Shown here: in pieces, positions 1 to 5,428 of the stretch | Position numbering within the stretch: position 1 is the stretch's first letter | How the letters are laid out: the number at the start of each line of letters is the position of its first letter | DNA from: Clostridium sp. UBA6640 | Lineage (GTDB): Bacteria; Bacillota; Clostridia; Clostridiales; Clostridiaceae | Reading direction: 5' to 3' | DNA length: 6,305 bases | Assembly (NCBI RefSeq): GCF_002455975.1 | Contig: NZ_DKLM01000105.1 | Span: 38,089 to 44,393 of the forward strand | Translations under genes and position numbers: made by a program | The notes under the pieces: model-generated | Told to the model about the DNA's origin: nothing | The model's input: the letters and a program-made list of their open reading frames with translations, nothing else | Database searches by the model: none

Positions 1-1
1 C

Positions 2-430
2 TGTAGTTTATGGGGGTATGAAATTGAAGGTGAGCGTGTACCCGAGGTTGGTGATTTAAGTATTATTACTAACTGGGAAGGTGTACCACGATGTGTTATT
101 GAAACAATTGCAGTAACAATTATTCCATTTTCAGATATTACCTATGATATTTGTAAGCGAGAGGGCGAGGATGATACATTAGAATCTTGGCGTGCTGAAC
201 ATGTTCTCTCTAAAAATTAATAGAAGCAAGCAGTACAAGGAAGTGAAGGAACGAGGAACAGAGTTTACTAAGGTAAATGAGTACCACAGTGACTGAAACT
301 GACGCAGTAATGCGAAGCTTATAGGAATTTTTGTTTCTTTAAGGAAGAGGGAACTGAACTTGGATATGAGTTTAGCGAAGATATGCCAGTGATTTTTGAA
401 GATTTTAAAGTAGTATATGAGAGAACTTAG
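2..430 (+). pseudogene. ASCH-domain protein gene, 5'-truncated by window edge and interrupted by an insert
   Basis: Frame 2 reads from the window edge to TAA at 218-220 and contains GYEIEGERVPEVGDLSIITNW and, near its end, ESWRAEHVL, typical of the C-terminal half of ASCH-domain proteins (a PUA-like fold thought to bind RNA or nucleotides). The family normally continues after this W-x-x-x-H segment, and the missing continuation (FFKEEGTELGYEFSEDM, ending VVYERT) is found in frame from 335 to TAG at 428-430. Removing 209-334 (126 nt) restores one uninterrupted reading frame. The gene is therefore best read as an ASCH gene broken by a short insertion, with its N-terminus outside the window. The first part stops four codons after the junction (SKN then stop), so a full-length product cannot be made. 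The family call rests on recalled family pattern; the split reading frame is visible directly. Confidence 0.75.
212..332. mobile_element. MITE-like non-coding insert inside the ASCH gene
   Basis: This ~121-bp segment separates the two halves of the ASCH frame. Its ends form an imperfect inverted repeat: 212-227 (AAAAATTAATAGAAGC) against the reverse complement of 317-332 (AAAAATTCCTATAAGC), 13 of 16 matching. The interior is clearly richer in G and C than the surroundings and carries purine runs such as GGAAGTGAAGGAACGAGG. It has stop codons in the frame it enters and no credible ORF. Small size, terminal inverted repeats and no coding capacity fit a miniature inverted-repeat element mobilised in trans. 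A target-site duplication is not clear: the flanks (GTTCTCT and GTTTCTT) resemble each other only loosely, so the exact borders are uncertain by a few bases. It could instead be a non-mobile repeat or a small structured RNA. Confidence 0.55.
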
Positions 431-478
431 TTCATAATCATAAAATTATCAAGAGCAAATTTTATGATTATGAACTAA
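427..478. terminator. Perfect 21-bp hairpin overlapping the ASCH stop codon
   Basis: Bases 427-447 pair perfectly with 458-478 (21 bp) around a 10-nt loop (ATCAAGAGCA). The left arm includes the ASCH stop codon at 428-430. The stem is AT-rich and is not followed by a clean T tract, so it is not a textbook intrinsic terminator. Its position between two genes makes a role in 3'-end formation or transcript stability the simplest reading. It would be equally stable from either strand. Confidence 0.5.
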
Positions 479-482
479 TAAA

Positions 483-510
483 TTGAGCTAAACACAAATT
501 TAAATATTAA
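483..510 (+). promoter_or_regulatory. Weak candidate promoter for the 531-1391 gene
   Basis: TTGAGC at 483-488 and TATTAA at 505-510 are separated by 16 nt and lie just past the hairpin, about 20 nt upstream of the next gene's start. Both boxes match the vegetative consensus only partly, and such matches are frequent in AT-rich DNA. Confidence 0.25.
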
Positions 511-530
511 TGATAAATGAGGAATGAACA

Positions 531-1391
531 ATGATAAAAACAATTTATAAATTTGAGGAAATAATTGATTTTGCATGGGAATTAAGTCAAAATGATTTAC
601 ATGCTAGTTATCCAAGAAGGGAATCAATGAAGAATATTAAAGAAAATATTGAAAGAGCTATTCGTTCAGATAATAGAAATATAGTAGCTTGCTATCAGGA
701 AGATGTATTATCAGGAGTGTGTGTTTATTACTGGGAATATGATGAGAAATATGCATCAACAGAAATGTTTTTAATAAGGGAAAATTATGAACAAATTGCA
801 GAAGAATTAGTTGATTATATAAGAAAGCAATTACCAGGATATGAACTATTAATAGGTGTACCTCTTTCCAATAAAGATGCAAACCAATTTTTTAAGAAAA
901 AGAATATTGAATGCGTTAGTTATAGTAATGACACCAGGCTATATAATTTAGAACCACGTATGAATCAGAAACATGATCATGTAGAAAAAATTACTGAAAG
1001 TGATTTTAAAGAGTACGCTATATTTCATGATAAATATGCTATTCCTTTAGGAATGTATTATAATAGTAAAAATTTGCAAAAGAATATAGATAGCTTTCGA
1101 GTATTTGCTTTTAGGCAAGATGAAGGGATTCACGGAAGTATTTTTGTTAAGGGATTACTAGACCCAAAAGAAAAAGAAGTTTTTGGTTTGTTTATTGATG
1201 AAGAATATAAAAATAGTGGTATTGAAAGTATCTTAATCGATGAAATGTTGATGCAGTTATATAATGAATTTGGTACATTAAAGGAAATTGTATATTTTAT
1301 TGATGAAGATTGCCCTGATGAATTAAATTCAGCTTTAGCTGCAGGTTTTGAGATTAAAGATAAATATAGATGTTATAAATGTATACTTTAG
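531..1391 (+). CDS. Two-domain GNAT-like protein with degenerate acetyl-CoA loop
   Basis: This 286-residue protein is about twice the length of a single GNAT domain. The C-terminal half (about 150-286) has the GNAT order: a strand-rich segment (FRVFAFRQDEGIHGSIFVKGLL, 189-210), then the motif A region at 217-238 (VFGLFIDEEYKNSGIESILIDE), then a final segment ending AAGFEIKDKYRCYKCIL. The N-terminal half resembles a second, more decayed copy (ACYQEDVLSGVCVYYW at 53-68; DANQFFKKKNIECVSY at 116-131). The pyrophosphate loop normally reads Q/R-x-x-G-x-G/A; here it reads KNSGIE (227-232), keeping one glycine. Acetyl-CoA binding is therefore not assured, and a binding or structural role is possible. 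The ATG at 531 follows the SD TGAGGA (518-523) by 7 nt. No partner gene is close enough to suggest an operon. The substrate is unknown. Confidence 0.75.
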   Translation: MIKTIYKFEEIIDFAWELSQNDLHASYPRRESMKNIKENIERAIRSDNRNIVACYQEDVLSGVCVYYWEYDEKYASTEMFLIRENYEQIAEELVDYIRKQLPGYELLIGVPLSNKDANQFFKKKNIECVSYSNDTRLYNLEPRMNQKHDHVEKITESDFKEYAIFHDKYAIPLGMYYNSKNLQKNIDSFRVFAFRQDEGIHGSIFVKGLLDPKEKEVFGLFIDEEYKNSGIESILIDEMLMQLYNEFGTLKEIVYFIDEDCPDELNSALAAGFEIKDKYRCYKCIL

Positions 1392-1412
1392 TTTATTAAA
1401 TTAATATTCATT

Positions 1413-1429
1413 GAAGAATCGGAATCTTC
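1413..1429 (+). terminator. Weak hairpin downstream of the 531-1391 gene
   Basis: GAAGA (1413-1417) pairs with TCTTC (1425-1429), with two further inner pairs across a mismatch. The hairpin is followed by TTGCTTT. It is short and the T tract is broken, so this is a possible but weak terminator. Confidence 0.25.
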
Positions 1430-1545
1430 TTGCTTTATAAATAAAAAATCACAAATACTACAGATTATATAAAATTAATTAGTGTATAGAAAGTGTACTA
1501 AATATTATAAAATTATCACTATTTATTTAATAGGAGATTGTGTAT

Positions 1546-2133
1546 ATGGTTGATTTACAGGTATATTGTCTTAGTGATTTACATGAAACAAAAAAACGTG
1601 AAGCTGTTGAATTATTTGTTGATGGATTTAGAAATATATTCTTATTTACAGAAAATAAGTTTGAATTAGTTGAACTCTTTTTACCATCTTTGGATACTTC
1701 AATGATTTATGTTTGTTGCTATAAGGAAAAAATTGTTGGAATTCTTGGGATTGGCACAAATAAGAAAAGAGTATTTTGTTTTGATATCCAAGTATGTCAA
1801 AAAATATTCGGAAAAATTAAAGGAATGATGATATATAAACAGCTTAAGTTGATTGCAGAAACTCCAGCAGTAAAGAAGGATTCCGACTTATATATTGATT
1901 ACTTGACTACTGATGCAGATATGCGTAGAAAAGGAATAGCTACAAAGCTGTTAGATTTTGTATGCCAATTACCAGAATACGATGAATGTTATTTAGAAGT
2001 GCTATCCAAAAACACCAATGCAAAACGACTATATGAGAAATTGGGATTTAAGGCATATAAAAAAAGCTTTAATTTTTTTACTATTATTCAGGGATTTGGG
2101 TATCAAATAAAAATGAAGAAGGGAATAAAATGA
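1546..2133 (+). CDS. GNAT family N-acetyltransferase (195 aa)
   Basis: This is a predicted acetyl-CoA-dependent N-acyltransferase of unknown substrate. Motif A is well preserved at about 116-139: YIDYLTTDADMRRKGIATKL, in which R127, G130 and A132 fill the Q/R-x-x-G-x-G/A pyrophosphate loop. The usual C-terminal motif B helix follows (NTNAKRLYEKLGF, 156-168) with Y163 in the place of the frequent general-acid tyrosine. The N-terminal strand region includes IYVCCYKEKIVGILGIG (54-70). An in-frame GTG at 1540 lies only 3 nt from the SD AGGAG (1532-1536), whereas the ATG at 1546 has a 9-nt spacing, so I choose 1546. The tail after the motif B helix (KKSFNFFTIIQGFGYQIKMKKGIK) is longer than in minimal GNATs. 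The gene stands alone, 154 bp after its predecessor. Family assignment is secure; any resistance role is speculation. Confidence 0.88.
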   Translation: MVDLQVYCLSDLHETKKREAVELFVDGFRNIFLFTENKFELVELFLPSLDTSMIYVCCYKEKIVGILGIGTNKKRVFCFDIQVCQKIFGKIKGMMIYKQLKLIAETPAVKKDSDLYIDYLTTDADMRRKGIATKLLDFVCQLPEYDECYLEVLSKNTNAKRLYEKLGFKAYKKSFNFFTIIQGFGYQIKMKKGIK

Positions 2134-2155
2134 GTGTTTTCTTCATTCATTTTAT
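2125..2155 (+). terminator. AT-rich 12-bp hairpin spanning the GNAT stop codon
   Basis: ATAAAATGAGTG (2125-2136) pairs with CATTCATTTTAT (2144-2155) as 12 bp with one G-T pair, around a 7-nt loop (TTTTCTT). The stop codon of the preceding gene (2131-2133) lies inside the left arm. No T tract follows, so termination is possible but unproven. Confidence 0.35.
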
Positions 2156-2189
2156 GACTATTAAATGAATCAAAAGTAACACATGTTCT

Positions 2190-2219
2190 TTGAAAAGTCA
2201 TGTTTTATTAAGATGTATT
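2190..2219 (+). promoter_or_regulatory. Candidate promoter for the 2297-2878 GNAT
   Basis: TTGAAA (2190-2195, 5 of 6 to the -35 consensus) is followed after 18 nt by TGTATT (2214-2219, 4 of 6 to the -10 consensus). It lies about 80 nt upstream of the start codon, in a short intergenic region after a hairpin, so an independent promoter is expected near here. Confidence 0.3.
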
Positions 2220-2227
2220 TCTATGTA

Positions 2228-2266
2228 ATGAATACTAAAAAGTTAGGATTTAAAGAAAGTGAATAA
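2228..2266 (+). pseudogene. Possible scrap of a GNAT C-terminus
   Basis: Within the intergenic region one frame reads NTKKLGFKESE and then stops at 2264-2266. KLGF followed by charged residues is the hallmark ending of the GNAT motif B helix (compare YEKLGF in the gene just upstream). The open frame here is only about 29 codons back to the previous stop and has no motif A, so if real it is a remnant of a deleted acetyltransferase. A match this short in AT-rich DNA may also be chance. Confidence 0.3.
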
Positions 2267-2296
2267 GTAATTATTCCAATTTTTGGAGGTTAATAA

Positions 2297-2878
2297 ATGC
2301 AAATAACGGATTATATGAGTATTAGAAGAGAATCTCAAAGGCTTGTAGTGAGGCCAATGAGGGATGAAGATTTTGAAACAATTCAGTGTGGTTTAAAAGG
2401 TCAGGGTGCACTGCAAAACAAATATGATGGAGAAGAGATTGAGCTAACAGATATTTTTACAGAATCTTTCTGCAAAGAAACTGCAGATACTTTAGAACAG
2501 CATGCAAAAAGTGATAGAGCATATGAGTTTAAAGTATTTAAAAAGGAGGATGGGAGCTATATCGGTGGAGTTATTGTAAAAACTATTAAGCGAAGGAATT
2601 TTCAGTGGGCAGAAATTGGGTATTGGCTACTCAACCAGCATTGGGGTAAGGGTTATGGAAGTGAGATGGTGAAGGCTATGATTGATATATCTTTTAATGA
2701 ACTTTGCTTTCATCGGCTGGAAGCGCATATAAATTTGGGCAACATAGCTTCTCAAAAGACCGCAGAAGCAGCAGGAATGAAGTTTGAATGTATCCGAAAA
2801 GGATTTATTTTTGAATCTGATGAGTGGACTGATCATATGATTTATGTCATAAATAATACAAATTGTACAGGATTATAA
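2297..2878 (+). CDS. RimJ/RimL-type GNAT N-acetyltransferase (193 aa)
   Basis: The protein has the RimJ/RimL pattern: an N-terminal SQRLVVRPMRDEDFETIQ (13-30), a central EIGYWLLNQHWGKGYGSEMV (106-125) and LEAHINLGNIASQKTAEAAGMKFEC (141-165). G117, G119 and G121 form the acetyl-CoA loop, and N149-I150-A151-S152 is the conserved Asn-x-x-Ser segment that starts the motif B helix. The ending GFIFESDEWTDHMIYVI (169-185) is also usual for this family, whose members acetylate ribosomal-protein N-termini, other proteins or small amines; the substrate here is unknown. The start is supported by GGAGGT (2285-2290) 6 nt upstream of ATG. Family length is normal and no active-site loss is seen. Residues 31-75 form a longer helical insertion than in minimal members. 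Confidence 0.92.
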   Translation: MQITDYMSIRRESQRLVVRPMRDEDFETIQCGLKGQGALQNKYDGEEIELTDIFTESFCKETADTLEQHAKSDRAYEFKVFKKEDGSYIGGVIVKTIKRRNFQWAEIGYWLLNQHWGKGYGSEMVKAMIDISFNELCFHRLEAHINLGNIASQKTAEAAGMKFECIRKGFIFESDEWTDHMIYVINNTNCTGL

Positions 2879-2937
2879 GCGTATCCAATTAACACACAAT
2901 GTTCTTTTAGAGCGTAACAATTATATAATTTATTCAC

Positions 2938-2979
2938 AATATCGTATTATTCAATGTGAACATGCGGTATTTTTCTTTC
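2938..2979 (+). terminator. Possible terminator after the 2297-2878 GNAT
   Basis: AATATCG (2938-2944) pairs with CGGTATT (2965-2971), 7 bp with one T-G pair, and is followed directly by TTTCTTTC. The 20-nt loop can form a small inner TTCA/TGAA stem. Stem plus T-rich tail is acceptable for a clostridial terminator, though weak. Confidence 0.35.
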
Positions 2980-3093
2980 ATCCTACCAATATGTGATGAA
3001 CTAATTAATAGAAGCCTCATTTGAAGATTAGATAATAGGATGTTTTAAATTTGTTATGAGTTCTATATAGCTATAAAAATATATGGGTGAGTC

Positions 3094-3120
3094 TGACTAT
3101 TATAAATTATATAATAGTCA
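3094..3120. repeat. Perfect 11-bp inverted repeat
   Basis: TGACTATTATA (3094-3104) pairs perfectly with TATAATAGTCA (3110-3120) around a 5-nt loop (AATTA). No T tract follows. It could be an operator, a transcript hairpin or an end of decayed mobile DNA; the sequence does not decide. Confidence 0.5.
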
Positions 3121-3322
3121 TCTGTAATATTCTTATAGGGAGCAATTCTTAGTATAAATTAAGCTCAGATTACTTTAACTTGTGAAATGAATGAGATTTA
3201 AGTTATGAAAGTAAAATATGGGTGGACTTTTTATGGATATTAAAAGTGTGTTGAGTGGTGTAACATGGAGGATATGTAGGTTTTAACGTAAATCTCTAAA
3301 TCGAAATACTTATAATTTTTAT

Positions 3323-3329
3323 GGGAGGA
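3323..3329 (+). promoter_or_regulatory. Shine-Dalgarno site that decides the start of the next GNAT
   Basis: GGGAGGA lies 9 nt before the ATG at 3339. An in-frame ATG at 3321 overlaps this SD and has no SD of its own (only AT-rich DNA upstream), so the longer reading is unlikely. Confidence 0.8.
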
Positions 3330-3338
3330 AAGAAAATA

Positions 3339-3878
3339 ATGAAAATACTATTTAAAGAATTTAAAGATGAAATTGATGCTTTGATAGAGTTTTTAACATC
3401 AGATACTTGGGAGTTTTATGGAACACCAAATCCAAAGCCAGAAAGAATTAGAAAGAGTTATGAAAATCAATATTACACTGGGGATGACTGCAAAACATTT
3501 TGGGTTATTTTAGACCAAGATATAAAGGTAGGAATGATAAGAATTTATGATTTAGAAGATGGTGATCCATTATTTGATATAAGAATTTCTAGTAAGTACA
3601 AAGGCACGGGAATTGGGACAAGCACTGTGAAGTGGATTGTTGACTATATATTTAATAATTACTCTGATAAGAATAGGATAGAGGGTAATACAAGGCAGGA
3701 TAATTATGCTATGAGATGTGTATTCCATAAGTGTGGTTTTCTTAAAGAATCACACTACCGAAAAGCATGGGTAGGTAATGATGGAAAAGCATATGATGCA
3801 ATTGGATATGGCATTACAAAAGAGGATTGGCAAAATGGAAAAGTTACTCCAGTAAATTGGAATGACTTTAAGTGTTAA
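3339..3878 (+). CDS. RimJ/RimL-like GNAT N-acetyltransferase (179 aa)
   Basis: This is a predicted acetyl-CoA-dependent N-acetyltransferase. After an N-terminal helical part (EFKDEIDALIEFLTSDTWEF, 7-26) comes the strand pair FWVILDQDIKVGMIRIYDL (54-72). Motif A is LFDIRISSKYKGTGIGTSTV (78-97), in which G89, G91 and G93 form the pyrophosphate loop. The motif B region reads RIEGNTRQDNYAMRCVFHKCGF (113-134), with N122 at the usual Asn position, and the protein ends with a KAYDAIGYGITKEDW segment (150-164). The start at 3339 is preferred over 3321 because the SD sits between them, giving 179 rather than 185 residues. The gene stands alone, with 460 bp before it and 197 bp after. It is distinct from the other RimJ/RimL-type gene in the window, so this is not a simple recent duplication. 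The substrate cannot be inferred. Confidence 0.9.
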   Translation: MKILFKEFKDEIDALIEFLTSDTWEFYGTPNPKPERIRKSYENQYYTGDDCKTFWVILDQDIKVGMIRIYDLEDGDPLFDIRISSKYKGTGIGTSTVKWIVDYIFNNYSDKNRIEGNTRQDNYAMRCVFHKCGFLKESHYRKAWVGNDGKAYDAIGYGITKEDWQNGKVTPVNWNDFKC

Positions 3879-4075
3879 AGATATAACATTATATTATAAA
3901 GAGGGATATGAGAAAGCATATATGATGAATTGTAAATTAGTTGAATTCATAATTTGGAAATTGATTAATGGAATAATAAATATAAAAGATAAGTGATAAT
4001 AAATCAATCAGAGATTACACTTAAGATTATAAATTAAGAATTAGAGGCCCTAATAAGTATGAGTGAAGGTATAAT

Positions 4076-4882
4076 ATGTACTTACCAAAACAGATAAAAG
4101 ACCTAATAGTATTGATGCAGTCTGAAGAATGTAAGGAAGGTATGTCAAGAGCAAAGGTGATTCGTTACTATGATACTTGTAAAGAATTCTTTTTAAAGAT
4201 TGAAAAGATAAATGATGAGGTTATAAGAGAATATGATATGTATCAGTGGCTTATAGGGAAACTGCCAGTACCAAAAGTTGTTTGTAGAGTTGTAGAGGAT
4301 AATGTTTCATATATGTTAATTGAAGCTGCGAAAGGTAAGATACTAGAGGATGATACTTATCGCAGTAGACCAGAAAAGCTACTAGAATTAGCTGCCAAGG
4401 GGATCAAATTATTACAAAGTGTGGATGTTAATGATTGCCCCTTTGATAGTAGGATAGATGCAAAATTAGAGAAGGCAAGAGAAAAAATTGAAAGTGGCAT
4501 AACAGGAAGAATAGATGAAAATCTATATACAGAGGGATTATATGCTCCCGAAGATGTATATAGATACCTTATAGAGAATAAGACAGAAGAAAAACTGACT
4601 TTTTCCCATGGGGACTATTGTTTTAATAATTACTTTACGAATGGAACAGGGATTATAGACTTTATAGATATGGGACGAGCTGGTATAAGTGATTTTTATC
4701 AAGATATTGCATTATGCGTTCGTGAACTAATGGATTTTGAACCCAAATATACGGATATGTTCATAAGAGAGTTGGGGATAGAACCAAATTGGGAAAAGAT
4801 AAAATACTATATTTTAATTAGATGTATTGTTTTAAGTTTGAGTATAATCTGTAGTTACTTAATTCATAATATTAGATTTTAA
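4076..4882 (+). CDS. APH(3')-like aminoglycoside phosphotransferase with frameshifted C-terminus
   Basis: By family, this is an ATP-dependent cytoplasmic kinase that would phosphorylate the 3'-hydroxyl of kanamycin/neomycin-type drugs. It aligns by eye with APH(3')-IIIa along its length: EGMSRAKV (21-28), ATP-binding lysine K41 (FFLKI), E52 in the following helix, WLIGKLPVPKV (58-68), SVDVNDCPF (115-123), catalytic loop SHGDYCFNN (177-185; D180 and N185), metal-binding FIDMGRAG (196-203; D198) and WEKIKYYILI (239-248). APH(3')-IIIa ends LLDELF after this point. Here the frame instead continues RCIVLSLSII to a stop at 4880-4882. Skipping one base at 4820 gives DVLF then TAA at 4833-4835, matching the family ending and a 252-residue protein. 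The native C-terminus, which contributes to drug binding in APH(3')-IIIa, therefore appears lost. SD GAAGG (4065-4069) lies 6 nt before ATG. Whether the enzyme still works is unknown. Confidence 0.88.
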   Translation: MYLPKQIKDLIVLMQSEECKEGMSRAKVIRYYDTCKEFFLKIEKINDEVIREYDMYQWLIGKLPVPKVVCRVVEDNVSYMLIEAAKGKILEDDTYRSRPEKLLELAAKGIKLLQSVDVNDCPFDSRIDAKLEKAREKIESGITGRIDENLYTEGLYAPEDVYRYLIENKTEEKLTFSHGDYCFNNYFTNGTGIIDFIDMGRAGISDFYQDIALCVRELMDFEPKYTDMFIRELGIEPNWEKIKYYILIRCIVLSLSIICSYLIHNIRF

Positions 4883-4928
4883 AATCACAAGTAAAAAAAG
4901 TGAATAACTTATAAAAATACCTTATTAT

Positions 4929-4956
4929 TTTAGAAGCAAATATATTGTGCTATAAT
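4929..4956 (+). promoter_or_regulatory. Extended -10 promoter for the 5008-5259 gene
   Basis: A perfect -10 box TATAAT (4951-4956) is preceded by TGC (4948-4950), giving the extended -10 pattern TG-n-TATAAT. TTTAGA (4929-4934, 4 of 6) lies 16 nt upstream as the -35 box. Transcription from here would start about 40 nt before the ATG at 5008. This is the best promoter match in the window. Confidence 0.65.
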
Positions 4957-5007
4957 CTATTTCAAGTATACAGATAAATTTAGAACAGATATAAGAGGAG
5001 GATAATT

Positions 5008-5259
5008 ATGATTGAATATAAATTTGACACGCAATTATTGATTGAAGGAGAGAGTCTTTCAGAAGATAAAATAAACGAGTATATTACAAAAAATATTGAA
5101 GGTGATTGTTTACTTGTAGTTGGTGATGAGGAATTGATTAAAATTCATTTTCACACAAATACCCCATGGAAAGTGCTTGAGTACTCTTCTTCACTAGGTG
5201 ATATTCACGATATTGTTATAGAAAATATGGAAAGGCAGTCTAATGGTCTTCAAGGTTAA
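5008..5259 (+). CDS. Stand-alone FakA/YloV middle-domain-like protein (83 aa)
   Basis: The protein resembles the central domain of FakA/YloV-type DAK2 kinases (fatty-acid kinase subunit A; older name dihydroxyacetone-kinase-like). That domain follows the kinase domain in the full ~550-residue protein. The matching pattern runs YKFDTQLLIEGESLSEDKI (4-22), GDCLLVVGDEELIKIHFHTN (32-51), WKVLEYSSSLGDIHDIVIENM (54-74). The H-x-H-T-N motif (47-51) is the most telling feature. There is no kinase domain upstream: 125 bp separate it from the phosphotransferase, and no DAK2 fragment is visible. It has its own promoter, a strong SD AGGAGG (4996-5001) 6 nt before ATG, and intact ends, which suggests a genuine small protein rather than a broken fakA. 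It may bind a partner, or a ligand related to FakA substrates; that is inference. Confidence 0.75.
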   Translation: MIEYKFDTQLLIEGESLSEDKINEYITKNIEGDCLLVVGDEELIKIHFHTNTPWKVLEYSSSLGDIHDIVIENMERQSNGLQG

Positions 5260-5428
5260 ACAGTATAAAAAATTGTTGCAAATTTCAATTTATCTAATTA
5301 GAAATATATAGATTTATATAAACAATTTCAAATAAATTATAAAATAATCTATTTATAATGACTTTAATTATTTATAGTAAGAGTTTTATAAATTAGTTTT
5401 TTTCTTAATATAGATTGGAGGGTTTTTT

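Larger units (their letters stand above)
2879..3338 (+). other. 460-bp intergenic stretch without a supported gene
   Basis: No convincing coding region is present on either strand. It contains the possible terminator at 2938-2979, an exact 13-nt match (AATTAATAGAAGC, 3003-3015) to the left end of the insert in the ASCH gene (215-227), and a perfect hairpin at 3094-3120. Two weak promoter-like pairs are seen: TTCTTA-17-TATAAA (3130-3158) and TTGTGA-18-TATGAA (3180-3209). A 17-codon ORF at 3233-3286 is too short and featureless to call. The region is about three times longer than the other intergenic gaps and may contain decayed DNA. Confidence 0.6.

Noticed and set aside
658..882. 74-codon ORF on the minus strand
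   Set aside because: It lies wholly inside the 531-1391 gene, encodes a low-complexity hydrophobic sequence, and has no family pattern.
2627..2836. 69-codon ORF on the minus strand
   Set aside because: It is antisense to the motif A and B regions of a clear GNAT gene and has no recognisable pattern.
2879..2920. GCGTAAC after a GNAT gene as a possible integron attC core
   Set aside because: No matching GTTRRRY-type partner or paired inner boxes were found, and the motif is not repeated after the other genes.
3233..3286. 17-codon ORF starting MDIKSVLSG after GGGTGG
   Set aside because: Too short, no family pattern and no regulatory structure beside it; probably chance.
3321..3338. Longer start (ATG 3321) for the 3339-3878 GNAT
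   Set aside because: The SD GGGAGGA lies within these codons, so they must be upstream of the true start.
3922..3996. 24-codon ORF in the gap before the phosphotransferase
   Set aside because: No SD at usable distance (the nearest GAGGG is 17 nt away) and low-complexity composition.
4059..4097. 12-codon ORF overlapping the phosphotransferase start, suggesting translational coupling
   Set aside because: Its SD-like AGAGG is 12 nt away and the ORF could easily arise by chance; the evidence is too thin to call an upstream ORF.
4875..4886. 12-bp palindrome GATTTTAAAATC over the phosphotransferase stop
   Set aside because: There is no loop, so no stable hairpin, and a palindrome of this length and composition is unremarkable in AT-rich DNA.
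5349..5377. Imperfect inverted repeat (9 of 11) around an isolated TATAAT upstream of the last GNAT
   Set aside because: Composed almost only of A and T, with no -35 box at correct spacing; not distinguishable from background.
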